Shown: positions 33,141 to 42,916 of the stretch, piece after piece
Position numbering within the stretch: position 1 is the stretch's first letter
Layout: every line of letters starts with the position of its first letter
From: Oopsacas minuta
Taxonomy: Eukaryota > Porifera > Hexactinellida > Lyssacinosida > Leucopsacidae
Length of the DNA: 64,000 nt
Direction of reading: 5' to 3'
Assembly (NCBI GenBank): GCA_024704765.1
Contig: JAKMXF010000310.1
Location: forward strand, 62,001-126,000
Position numbers and translations under genes: made by a program
Notes under the pieces: model-generated
The model's input: the letters and a program-made list of their open reading frames with translations, nothing else
Databases searched by the model: none
What the model was told of the DNA's origin: nothing

Positions 33141-33401
33141 ATGCCTCAACACCAAAAGCTCAATCAGAATAAACACAAATATAAACAAAAGAATCACAGT
33201 TCAGCAAGTGTTAAAAGGATTGCTTTGAAGAAAAATAAATTCTCTCAAAAGAAGAAAATGAAGAACTCTAAAGATTTGAGAAAATCAGCTGATGCTCAGA
33301 TGAAACAGAGGATAGAGAGAGAACTGGCAGAGAGGGCAGCTAAACACGGAGGTCCTATTAGAAGTATTAAACTAGTGGAGAGTAAGGAGAGAACCAAATA
33401 G
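33141..33401 (+). CDS. Small Lys-rich protein, C19orf53/UPF0390-like
   Basis: A complete 86-residue ORF with very basic composition: Q-N-K-H-K-Y-K-Q-K-N-H, then I-A-L-K-K-N-K-F-S-Q-K-K-K and a helical M-K-Q-R-I-E-R-E-L-A-E-R-A-A-K segment. The layout, a Lys-rich N-terminus, a K-K motif and then an I-x-x-x-I-E helix, resembles the C19orf53/UPF0390 (leydig cell tumour 10 kDa) family of nucleolar-type proteins. The match is by composition and a few positions only, so the family is tentative. The ORF itself is likely real: it has a clean start after a conventional upstream region and ends in a normal stop. Confidence 0.6.
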   Translation: MPQHQKLNQNKHKYKQKNHSSASVKRIALKKNKFSQKKKMKNSKDLRKSADAQMKQRIERELAERAAKHGGPIRSIKLVESKERTK

Positions 33402-34335
33402 CGATTGATTTTATTGTTATTGTAATTCAAATTCAATAGAAGAGTGGTTAGCGGACAATCCTGTGGAATGTGGTCAACCTGAGGCGGAGAAACGGGAAAT
33501 TCCCTAAATGATTCCTACTAAATTTAACCTATAATATTTCAATTTTTCACACTTTAGGCCTATTTTAGATTTTTAGTTAATTAATTAATTATTTAATTAA
33601 CTATTTAGCATTGAAAATAATTTGTGTGTTCTAAGTTGGAAAGCTGTGAGTGAATACTTTATTAATACAACTACACTATGATTCAATACTTTATTAATAC
33701 AACTACACTATGATTCAATTGCCTCTCTGAGTAAATTACAAAATTCCTCCCCTTGAATCCGCACGAATTATTATAAAGACACATTTCTAACTTCAAATCT
33801 GTAATGTTTGAAGTAAATTTATTCTGTCAATTGAACACCAATCATGTAACAATTTTTACGTGCCTTATACTTAAGTATAATTAGTTCCGTATCCGCTCTA
33901 CAGCCCACACCGTTTTATTAAGAGCTGAAAATTTGTCAAAGGGTTCATTATGAACTCTACGTCTTTTAATTTGATGAAATGAATTTTTTAAATAAGTATG
34001 ACGAGTGACCACATGGGGAGGAATCGCGTCTAGCTAATAAAATATCAAAAATGTTTGGTACAATCTAATACAGACTAGAAATGTCTAATACAGAAGACAA
34101 ATATTATCAGTTCCTTGAGGAATCAGCATCTTTATCTCTCCTAGCTACTTAAGTGCTGAAAATATTGTTGAATTTATCATTATTCTGTCTCGATCTTGTC
34201 CGAACAGAACAGTGACAGAGCCACAGCGATACAATCGGATGACAAATTCATAGAATTATGAATGCATATATACTTGTTTATCATTCTTTCCTAGAATATT
34301 GGTACGAGACGGAGATCTGCCAGTATTTTTTGGTT
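33402..34335. other. Intergenic interval upstream of maelstrom
   Basis: It contains a TTAATTAATTAATTATTTAA tract near 33580 and a perfect tandem duplication of a 32 bp unit (33653-33684 and 33685-33716). No gene is supported. Confidence 0.45.
33653..33716. repeat. Perfect tandem duplication of a 32-bp unit
   Basis: The unit begins AATACTTTATTAATACAACT and ends TATGATTC. Two adjacent copies are identical. Confidence 0.9.
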
Positions 34336-34343
34336 GACTATTG

Positions 34344-34437
34344 CAGTGGTTCTCAACCTGGGGTCCGCAGCCCTAAAATGTTTTCGTTATGTTTATTTTC
34401 ATGAGGTCCGCGGAAGAAAAAAGGTTGAGAACCAATG
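34344..34437. mobile_element. 94-bp hAT MITE just upstream of maelstrom
   Basis: It starts CAGTGGTTCTCAACCTGGGG and ends with the inverse AGGTTGAGAACCAATG. Inside are paired GGTCCGC copies. It is flanked by exact 8 bp duplications GACTATTG (34336-34343 and 34438-34445). It lies 80 bp upstream of the maelstrom start codon and so is probably in its promoter or 5' leader. Confidence 0.92.
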
Positions 34438-34517
34438 GACTATTGTATGAATAATTATTAATGTTACTAGTTAGACCTTAATTCTTCTCCTCTCTTCCTA
34501 GTAGTTATTTTGCCATT

Positions 34518-36776
34518 ATGAGTTATGCTATTTCTAAAGTTGTAACAAAGAAGGCAAAGCCAAATGGGTTTCTTGTGTTTATGCAAGATATTCGTGACCG
34601 TTACAGAGAAGAAGGACAACGTGTACCTTCTATTGCCGAAATGGTGAATATTGCTAATCCTCTCTGGTCCAAACTCTCCCCTCAAGACAGGTCCTACTTC
34701 AATCAAAGAGCAAAAGTGTCCTCAAAAAGTGGTCTGAGCATAGCTAAGGTTGTTGCAGACACTAGACTGGATTGTCTTGGAGAACCACTGGCTGACCGAG
34801 TAGATGAAAAAGGTCAAACTGAAGAGCGACGTAAAACAGAACGTCAGTTCACACGTGCCAGATGGCCAGTGGGTAGAGCAGCAGCTAGATGTAGATTCTA
34901 TTTCATAGATTTTCAGTTTATATGTCACGTAGAGAAGGGGAACTATTATCCATGCGAAATCGCGGCTATTGAGTATAGCATTGAATGTGGTATTATTCGT
35001 AATTGGCACAAGTTCATAGACCCAGGTAGGATCCCTACTGGATACAGGTGGGAAGCTCAGAACCGTAGCGAACAGACCCACAAGATTCCAATTGAAAAAT
35101 TCGAATTTGCTGAGAACAACTATGGGATGATTTTACATGAACTCCAGAAGTTTATTAACCCGAGAAATGAGAGTGAATTCCCGCCTATTTTCACACGTAA
35201 AGAAGATGCAGAAATGGTAGAGAGTTGTTGTCGCTGGCTCGCAGAGCGGACAGAAACACGTCACGACTTATTCAAGGTGTACGTGCTAGAGTACCTCTTG
35301 ATTGATCTGTCTAGCCACATTTCTGACATTGCTCCCTCTGCCCATGAAGCTAAGGACATGCTCTCCTCTTCTGCCTTTGACTACGAGCCTGGCGTGAATT
35401 GCAAGTGGCATGAAGATCTAGAAGTCCGTCACTGCTCCTTGGGGGTTGTTAACCGGCTAGCTTACATACTGTCTGATCACCTATGTCCTAAATACAACAT
35501 TACTATGGGTTCTAAACATCTCCCGCTTGTGACAGATAACCAACAACACACAGTACTCTCTCCCGGTCCCCAGGATGCAGATTTTGTGTTCCCTTCTCGC
35601 GACTACAGATACTTCCCTTCTTCCAGACAAACTCCCCAATACTCCAATTCTGGTCAAAATGGGGATGAAAATGAAAGTGTAGCCTCCTTCACAACGGGTT
35701 CATTAAACAGTTCCTTTGCCCCTAATACTCCTGTCGTAGGTTCCTCTAGTCCCGGGAGTAACAACAGGAAATGGCGTGGTAGGGGTCGTAGTAAGATGCA
35801 TGTAAGTGGTTATGAACAACCTGAAGTGGGTGGAGCACATTCTACCTCTGGGACAGCAGGAGACACGCTGCATGACACAGACTATGAGAGCTTAGCTAGT
35901 ACAGAATCAGCACTGAACTCATTGCGTCTAACTTCTGTTTCTGAAAAGAATATACCACCACATTCTTGGTATCCTGGGGTTACACCTCCTGCACCACCAC
36001 CACCTGGACAGGGTTTCTCTCCTCCTCAGAACCCCGCCCTCCCATCTGACGACTACTACAATCCTTATCCCTTACCTCCCTCTGGTAGTGTCCCTACACC
36101 CCCTGTACCAAATCCTGCTCCTGTCTACTACAATCCCTCTCCCTCTCACCCACAGAATATGTACAATCAGCAGATACCCAATGTATCTAATACAGTACCT
36201 CAATACAACAATCCAGGAATTGCTCAGAATTCAGTCAGCAATTATCCACCACAACATCCACCTGCTAACATCTCTACCTCTCAGCCTACTCTCCTGCAAC
36301 AACCTGGTCACACCTACCCTCCTGCACCACCTCCTGTATACCAATACCCTCAATACCAACATCCTCCTCCACCAGCTCAACAACCTTATCTCTACACACC
36401 TCCATACGATCAAAGTATTCAACAGTCTCCGTTAACCCATGCACTTCAAACACAGTCATATAACCCCAATCCTCCTCACAGTATGATCCAGTCTATGCAG
36501 CAGCCTGTTCCTCTTCCTGTACAAGGTATGCTTCCTACTCAATCTCAACCTCAAGTACCACCCAATTTACCTCATTATCAGCAATACACTCAGTATCCAC
36601 AGAATTCAGCTCCTACTGGACAATATCCTACACCACAATACGTTACACCACATCCTATGCAAGCTATAAATCCGAGTAGTACCCAGATGTGTGGTGCTAA
36701 TCCAATACAACAGGGTGCTTACTATCCACAGCCTCTCCCTGTATCTCCTCCTAAGACATACACACAGCCCCTATAA
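34518..36776 (+). CDS. MAEL: Maelstrom, piRNA-pathway protein
   Basis: An intronless ORF of 752 residues. An HMG-box-like domain covers about residues 12-72 (P-N-G-F-L-V-F-M-Q-D, then A-x-P-L-W-S-K-L-S-type A-N-P-L-W-S-K-L-S-P-Q-D-R). The MAEL domain covers about residues 120-330, with F-Y-F-I-D-F-Q, P-C-E-I-A-A-I-E-Y-S-I, W-H-K-F-I-D-P-G and a later C-K-W-H-E ... H-C stretch, part of the conserved Glu-Cys-His-Cys set of the RNase H-like fold. Residues from about 440 onward are Pro/Gln/Tyr-rich and of low complexity, making the protein nearly twice the usual length (about 430 in human). Maelstrom acts in piRNA-guided transposon silencing in germ cells. The single-exon structure is unusual for this gene. 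Confidence 0.93.
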   Translation: MSYAISKVVTKKAKPNGFLVFMQDIRDRYREEGQRVPSIAEMVNIANPLWSKLSPQDRSYFNQRAKVSSKSGLSIAKVVADTRLDCLGEPLADRVDEKGQTEERRKTERQFTRARWPVGRAAARCRFYFIDFQFICHVEKGNYYPCEIAAIEYSIECGIIRNWHKFIDPGRIPTGYRWEAQNRSEQTHKIPIEKFEFAENNYGMILHELQKFINPRNESEFPPIFTRKEDAEMVESCCRWLAERTETRHDLFKVYVLEYLLIDLSSHISDIAPSAHEAKDMLSSSAFDYEPGVNCKWHEDLEVRHCSLGVVNRLAYILSDHLCPKYNITMGSKHLPLVTDNQQHTVLSPGPQDADFVFPSRDYRYFPSSRQTPQYSNSGQNGDENESVASFTTGSLNSSFAPNTPVVGSSSPGSNNRKWRGRGRSKMHVSGYEQPEVGGAHSTSGTAGDTLHDTDYESLASTESALNSLRLTSVSEKNIPPHSWYPGVTPPAPPPPGQGFSPPQNPALPSDDYYNPYPLPPSGSVPTPPVPNPAPVYYNPSPSHPQNMYNQQIPNVSNTVPQYNNPGIAQNSVSNYPPQHPPANISTSQPTLLQQPGHTYPPAPPPVYQYPQYQHPPPPAQQPYLYTPPYDQSIQQSPLTHALQTQSYNPNPPHSMIQSMQQPVPLPVQGMLPTQSQPQVPPNLPHYQQYTQYPQNSAPTGQYPTPQYVTPHPMQAINPSSTQMCGANPIQQGAYYPQPLPVSPPKTYTQPL

Positions 36777-38008
36777 ACTTCATTCCTCCTTGTGTTTCTC
36801 TAGTTGTGTTACTCTACGCACATGAACAAATGTTCCTGGATTTAATTTTGTTGATTCCATTGAGCATTCGTTTACTATAATTCAAACACATTTCGCGATA
36901 TATATTTTCATTATGAATTTGTCTTATCTCTAGATAAATATATCATGTAGTTACTGTTAGTTTAAGTTATAGAGAGTACGAGTGTAGACAACAAGAATGA
37001 CAGGTCGACGGCATTTGTTTTTACACTGTAACCTCGAATTTCTGTCAACTCGCAAATGCGTAAACTTCGTAGGTTCCGGGAGCTAGAGAGGTACACAACA
37101 CAACACCCAATGAATAGAGGAATTTGAGCTGGCCTCTATCAACTCCAGGTTTCTAGTTTCTACCCTCCTAGCCCTCGGGATCGAGATTAATGGCCAGAAC
37201 TTCTGGTGACCGAATTGTGAAACTTTTATCAGATATTTTCAAATAGTTTCATGATTCCATTAATTAACATTTGTCATACTACCATAGATTTGAAAGTTTC
37301 GAGGTTTCATGGCTTACACCGCCTTACATAACTACAAAACTCAGGGTACCCACCAATGTCAATGGGTCGCCAATATTTGTGTTTTTATTTTCGTGATTAC
37401 ACACTCACAGGAACCACGAATTTTCAGATCTATAGTATTAAGGAAAATTAGTTAGATCGTGGTCACGGATAGATATAGCACTTAGATTTTATAGTGATAC
37501 TAATAATTGGAGGCACTATACACTATACACTATACACTATACACTATACACTATACACTATACACTATACACTATACACTATACACTATACACTATACAC
37601 TATACACTATACACTATACTATACACTATACACTATACACTATACACTATACACTATACACTATACACTATACACTATACACTATACACTATAGTCTATA
37701 GACTATACACTATAGACTATAGACTGTTAAATTTATACCCAATTCATGATCCATGGTGTCTCCAATTTATACTGACTCTTTAAATAATTTCAATTATAAT
37801 ACTGAACTGTCATCCGAGTTGTAATCTAAAATTTTTTTCTGGTGTCCTTATAGCCAGCATTGGATCACTCTATTGAGATAAGATGTACCCCTTGGGAAAA
37901 AAATCGGTACGTAGTAACACTGTAACAGAGGTACTTCTTACCCGAATATTATTCCTATACGATCCGAGTTCTACTGAAACTAACATTTAATTAGATTAAT
38001 AAATATTA
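36777..38008. other. Intergenic interval between MAEL and the VLIG-type gene
   Basis: It contains the MAEL 3' region and the heptanucleotide satellite (37514-37694). No further gene is supported. An in-frame Tyr/Thr/Ile repeat is open through the satellite only because the 7 bp unit lacks stops in that frame. Confidence 0.5.
37514..37694. repeat. Heptanucleotide satellite (CACTATA)n
   Basis: About 26 tandem copies of CACTATA, nearly perfect, with one short unit near 37612-37622 and degenerate copies up to about 37724. It sits about 300 bp upstream of the VLIG-type start codon. Confidence 0.97.
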
Positions 38009-41000
38009 ATGGAAGAATTCTGTAAGCACATCAATGTCCCTCGCCCTCCTTTGATCTCTCTTAAAAATGTAATCAAAATATCATTTACACAACCTCAACA
38101 AGAAATTACATCACACTCAGAGCTACCTAATTATATGTTAAATAAGATTATGATGCTTGATTCTACCAGTAGGAAATTTCCTCAACCAATTGACTATTTT
38201 AATCCAACTCCAGATACAAAGAGTACTCTGAATATAATGAGACTAGTATCTAAGAATATATCTGATAATCAGGGTATTCAGATACATCCTATGGATGTTT
38301 TTCTATTCCTATTCATTCATTGTGATCCAATATTTCGCCAAACTTTCATTACGCAGGTATCAAAGTGTCAGCTTTCTCTTCCTCTGATTGCTTCTTATCC
38401 GTCTGCACAAGAGCCCACCTTCTATTTATTCGCTCTCAAAACGCTCTATAAGGATTATCTTAGTGAGAATAATACTGGAATTTCCTTCTCTGTTGCGGAA
38501 CAAAGACTTCCAATAATTTCATTTATCCGAATTGGAGAATGTGGTAAAAGTCAGAAATCAGAAATGTTAAATCAAATTGTTGGAATACCTGATTATTTTT
38601 TTCATAGAAATCAGCTGGGCAATGCGAAAAAACGATATTTTCTTGATGGAACTGTAGAAATTGCATGGCTCCTTCCTATAAATCAACCTCAACACACACC
38701 AAATATTTTAATTTCTCAACCATGTGTCATTTTGAATTTGAGAGGCAATGCCATGATTTTCCCAAAACAACTAGATTTCATTACTTCTATTTCAACTCTT
38801 TTGTATATATTCGTCCCCTTTAACCAATGCGATCAAAGTATTTGTCAGAATTTAGGCTATATCCATCAACAACATATGACCAAATTAGTTTATCTACTAT
38901 ATGTCGGAGATCCTCCCATACCGCCTGTCTTTGAACCAACTATTCCTGAGTTTTTGGAAGAACAGAGTAACACTGTGCTTTTTCTCCGCAAAGAAAGTTT
39001 AGGACAAGATTCACATATTCTTGCTCAGAATATCTCATCAAATTTGCAGAATGTTCCAATATTGTATATATCTTTGGATGATTGTAAGTCTATAGCCATT
39101 AAATATTCAATATCCTTAGACACACATGAGAATAATATAGACGATTGTCAGACAATAGTTGATACAATTCTTCATCAAATGTTTCATACGCCTCTTGATT
39201 CAGGACAGTGTGAATCCCTTGCGGTTGTGAAGCAATCTATGTTGCCTTTACAAACTCAGTGTTGGTCTCAATGGGCTGAAGCGAATCGAGAGTTACATAT
39301 CGTTGCCACTCACGATTATGAGCAATCTGCAAAAAGCAAAAAGAAAGATGCACGTGAACAACAGTTGCAGATTTTACAAAACCCATCATCTCTATTAATT
39401 AATATTATTAAACATTGTAATAGTTTTGGAAGTTCTGATGGAGACTTTTATACTATTTGGAATCTGTTAAGTAACGACTTTAATACTTTATCCAAGCTAC
39501 ACCTACCTCCCCTTTATGAGAATTATAAAATGTTGCATAAAAAAAGCTACTCAACTGATACTGAATCAGACATGGATATCGATCAGAGAGATCAATATCA
39601 GCAACAATGCAAGCAGGAACTAGTGTTAGCAGCGAGAAGTATTGCTGAGTCTTCATTCGGTATTGAACATATCTTTCGTGAATTAGGTCAGCTGTTTGAA
39701 CTTTATAATTTTTGTTCCAAAAAGCAAAGATACCTCATAGATAGAACTCTAGATTTCCAAATTCTAACTTTACAGACTATTGCAGCTAACCTTCTGATAG
39801 AAGGTCATGCCTTCGAGATTATTGATGGTGATGTTAACCACATTGCTATGAAATGGGTAAAAAATGTATTGAAAAGTTTGACTTCTCTTATTGGTTATAA
39901 AAAAAAGATCTTTGTTGTCTCAATTCTTGGAACTCAGAGTACAGGAAAATCCACTCTCCTTAACACGATGTTCGGAGCAAAGTTTCCTGTTTCTTCTGGA
40001 CGTTGCACGCGTGGGATATTTATGCAATTAATTCCTATAGAAGAGAAACTACGATCTCAACTCAGATATGACTATGTTGTTATATTAGACACTGAAGGAT
40101 TACGAGCACCAGAATTATCGATTAACTCATCTTACAGACGAGACAATGAGCTAGCTACAATAGCAGTTGGACTTGGAGATGTTACTGTAATTAATATTTA
40201 TGGAGAGGGACATAGTGATGTACAGGATATTTTACAGATAATTGTTTTCGCGTTTATTCGCATGAAGGAATCATTTTCTAAACCGAGATGTATGTTTGTT
40301 CATCAAAACGTGCCAGATACTCATGCTCATACTAACCTCATCTCTGCTAGAAGTAACTTAATTAAAACATTAGATAAGATGACAGAGTGTGCTGCTCTGC
40401 AAGAAAACAAACATGCATTTTATAAACAATTCGCTGATGTTATCGAGTTTCATCCTGATGAAGAAGTTTTCTATTTTCCAGGTTTATTCGAGGGGGAGCC
40501 TCCACTCAGTAGAGTATCTTCTGGATACTCTAGGAAATCAGGGATGTTGAGACATACTCTGTTGAATTGCTTCGCCAATAATCCGGAGAGAAAATTTCAA
40601 TCATTGGGAGATTGGTCAAAGAAGCTCGAATTGCTATGGAAATCTGTCCTTGAAGAAAACTTTGTTTTTTCATACAGAAATGCTCTAGAAGTAACTTCGA
40701 GATTCGAATTGGATCGTAAGATATCATCTTGGCATTCTTCTTATATTCAATCTTTGAATAAATGGAAATCTGATTCTATTAATCAACTGTTCAATGCAGA
40801 TTTTGAAGAAATTGATGGAACTTATAAGAATATATTATCAATATTGCAAGATGAAATGATCACACCATCGATTGAGTTTCCTCAGCAGGAAGTTTTAATG
40901 GTTTGCTATTTTGTCGACCATGAGAATGTTGAAATATTTTCTCAATGGAAGGCAAACACTGCTCTGCATTTTGAAAGTAGACGAGAGAAACATATGCACA

Positions 41001-42916
41001 CGACTGAAAAGGAGTACCAGAGGATCTACAATCTTCAAAAAACTAAGAAAAAAATGGATGAGAATTATGTTAAATATCGTAAAGAAATCGTATCAAAAGT
41101 GAAGACACTTTTCGCTGATATGAACCAAAGAGGTGAGTCTCTGAAAAACAATTCCTTATTAGACTCGAAATTCCAAACAATTTGGGATGAGTGGAAATCA
41201 CAAATAGAGGTTGAGGAAGCTGAGTCGGTTAACATTAGTAACGACTTACAAAGGATCATCCTGGATTCGGATATCATTAAATCAATGCATGTGATATCTG
41301 ATAAGTCAATACTTCTTAAAGAGACCAATAAATTTCTTACTATAGGTCAGGATGAATTTACTAATTCAACACTATTACATCTACAAAATGAATCCACATC
41401 ATATTTCTACCTAAAGGATATTATTAAAAAAGTAATGGTCATTGTAGGAACTATTAAAAAGATATTTTCGAGGACACCTAATACTGGTGCCAATCAGTTT
41501 AAAACTATTTTAGGTATTTTAGACACAGAATGCAGGAGAGAAATAAACGATTATCTATCCTCACTATTGAATAGTGAGAGTCCATATGATGCCAACTATT
41601 TCCATATTATTATCGACATTTGTTACAACATATTACACAAGCAGAATTCTACTCAAAAATGCAACTTACAACAGTCACTAGAGTTTTCTATGGATTTCTT
41701 CTTTGATTATATTTTCTATCAATGTTGCAAGGCCATTCCAACACTATGGGAGATCCACGAACAGTTTACATTGAGGACAAGCTTATCTCTGAAATTCGAG
41801 CAACTGGAAGAAAATTTTAAATTTACTTTCAATCAACTCTGTCAGGGTATTGAATCAGAACATTTATGTGCTTCAGAATTAGCAAGGATAACGATGTCTG
41901 GTTTGAAAGATCGATTGGCTGATTCGGTTCCTCAGATCTTCCTTTCTATTTTCATGCAGTGTCCTAAACACGACACAATATTCAAGGACAGGTCTTCTCT
42001 TATCCTCAGGATTCTCAAAGATCTAGCTCGTGATAGAGATTTTGATAAGTATTTATCCTACATAAAGGATCCTAATAATTACCTGGTAGATTTCGTACAA
42101 AAACAACTTAAAGAATATTCAACAAAGGATTTTGTATTGAAACGTATTTTAAAAGAATTGCTAACTAAATTGAATATGGAAATACCATTTTGTATATCAG
42201 AATGTAATAAAGCGTGCCCTCAAGACGATATATTAATTTCAGGTACTTGGACAAGATTCAAAGAGGATTTTTATTCGCGGATTAACCAAAAAGTTAGGAA
42301 TGTTTCTTTTAGTGATTTAGATGTGCTGGACTTACACAATATATCAAATTATCCTCAATTCTGTGATTTCTATGCCGCTAACTTGGAATCTCCCTTGAAT
42401 GACGTTGAATTGCTTGAATGGATTAAAAACATTCTCAACAAAGAAGTCTCTCTCTACAAAAATATTACTGATGCTATTCATGATTGTCAGGAGTTGTGTC
42501 CATTTTGCAATGAACTTTGTCAGCTATCTTCTTGTAAACATGAACATTATTGTAGTACATTCCATCGTCCGCAAGGGTTGTTTGGCTGGCGTTATATCGA
42601 AACTCAACAAATAGTGTTATCTGAATGTACCACAAACATTCGCTATAATTGTAAATTTCTTTATGAAGGAAAATATTATGATTACGTTAAATACAAATCT
42701 GTAAATGCAAGATTTAAGTCTTGGAAGATTTTAGGTGAAGATGCTCTAGAGTCTAAGTATTGGCGTTGGGTTCTTTGCCAATTTGAAGATAATTTTGTTA
42801 AACATTATGATATTCTACCGAATCCAGAAACTTCTAATTGGAAACATCTCACTGAAGACGACGTAATTGAGGATCTAGAATCACAGTATAGACATCATAT
42901 CTTTAAGAAGGATTAG
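38009..42916 (+). CDS. Very large GTPase of the VLIG/GVIN/URGCP family, intronless
   Basis: A single open frame of 1,635 residues. The GTPase core starts near residue 630: V-V-S-I-L-G-T-Q-S-T-G-K-S-T-L-L-N holds the P-loop (641-649), then S-S-G-R-C-T-R-G-I (switch I Thr) and I-L-D-T-E-G-L-R (G3, about 694). F-V-H-Q-N-V-x-D is the family's variant downstream motif. The N-terminal 600 residues are helical with a second P-loop-like G-E-C-G-K-S near residue 178. The C-terminal part has long predicted helices and ends with C-P-F-C-x-x-x-C and H-R-P-Q-G-L-F-G-W-R-Y-I, typical of VLIG C-termini. Vertebrate members are interferon-induced and mostly encoded by one giant exon, as here. The protein is shorter than mammalian GVIN (about 2,400) and longer than URGCP. 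Role here is unknown; defence is a plausible inference. Confidence 0.92.
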   Translation: MEEFCKHINVPRPPLISLKNVIKISFTQPQQEITSHSELPNYMLNKIMMLDSTSRKFPQPIDYFNPTPDTKSTLNIMRLVSKNISDNQGIQIHPMDVFLFLFIHCDPIFRQTFITQVSKCQLSLPLIASYPSAQEPTFYLFALKTLYKDYLSENNTGISFSVAEQRLPIISFIRIGECGKSQKSEMLNQIVGIPDYFFHRNQLGNAKKRYFLDGTVEIAWLLPINQPQHTPNILISQPCVILNLRGNAMIFPKQLDFITSISTLLYIFVPFNQCDQSICQNLGYIHQQHMTKLVYLLYVGDPPIPPVFEPTIPEFLEEQSNTVLFLRKESLGQDSHILAQNISSNLQNVPILYISLDDCKSIAIKYSISLDTHENNIDDCQTIVDTILHQMFHTPLDSGQCESLAVVKQSMLPLQTQCWSQWAEANRELHIVATHDYEQSAKSKKKDAREQQLQILQNPSSLLINIIKHCNSFGSSDGDFYTIWNLLSNDFNTLSKLHLPPLYENYKMLHKKSYSTDTESDMDIDQRDQYQQQCKQELVLAARSIAESSFGIEHIFRELGQLFELYNFCSKKQRYLIDRTLDFQILTLQTIAANLLIEGHAFEIIDGDVNHIAMKWVKNVLKSLTSLIGYKKKIFVVSILGTQSTGKSTLLNTMFGAKFPVSSGRCTRGIFMQLIPIEEKLRSQLRYDYVVILDTEGLRAPELSINSSYRRDNELATIAVGLGDVTVINIYGEGHSDVQDILQIIVFAFIRMKESFSKPRCMFVHQNVPDTHAHTNLISARSNLIKTLDKMTECAALQENKHAFYKQFADVIEFHPDEEVFYFPGLFEGEPPLSRVSSGYSRKSGMLRHTLLNCFANNPERKFQSLGDWSKKLELLWKSVLEENFVFSYRNALEVTSRFELDRKISSWHSSYIQSLNKWKSDSINQLFNADFEEIDGTYKNILSILQDEMITPSIEFPQQEVLMVCYFVDHENVEIFSQWKANTALHFESRREKHMHTTEKEYQRIYNLQKTKKKMDENYVKYRKEIVSKVKTLFADMNQRGESLKNNSLLDSKFQTIWDEWKSQIEVEEAESVNISNDLQRIILDSDIIKSMHVISDKSILLKETNKFLTIGQDEFTNSTLLHLQNESTSYFYLKDIIKKVMVIVGTIKKIFSRTPNTGANQFKTILGILDTECRREINDYLSSLLNSESPYDANYFHIIIDICYNILHKQNSTQKCNLQQSLEFSMDFFFDYIFYQCCKAIPTLWEIHEQFTLRTSLSLKFEQLEENFKFTFNQLCQGIESEHLCASELARITMSGLKDRLADSVPQIFLSIFMQCPKHDTIFKDRSSLILRILKDLARDRDFDKYLSYIKDPNNYLVDFVQKQLKEYSTKDFVLKRILKELLTKLNMEIPFCISECNKACPQDDILISGTWTRFKEDFYSRINQKVRNVSFSDLDVLDLHNISNYPQFCDFYAANLESPLNDVELLEWIKNILNKEVSLYKNITDAIHDCQELCPFCNELCQLSSCKHEHYCSTFHRPQGLFGWRYIETQQIVLSECTTNIRYNCKFLYEGKYYDYVKYKSVNARFKSWKILGEDALESKYWRWVLCQFEDNFVKHYDILPNPETSNWKHLTEDDVIEDLESQYRHHIFKKD

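Noticed and set aside
37494-37701. Repeat-protein ORFs (Y-T-L-Y-T-I-H units)
   Set aside because: They are produced by the 7-bp satellite, which lacks stop codons in these frames; there is no start context or flanking coding sequence.
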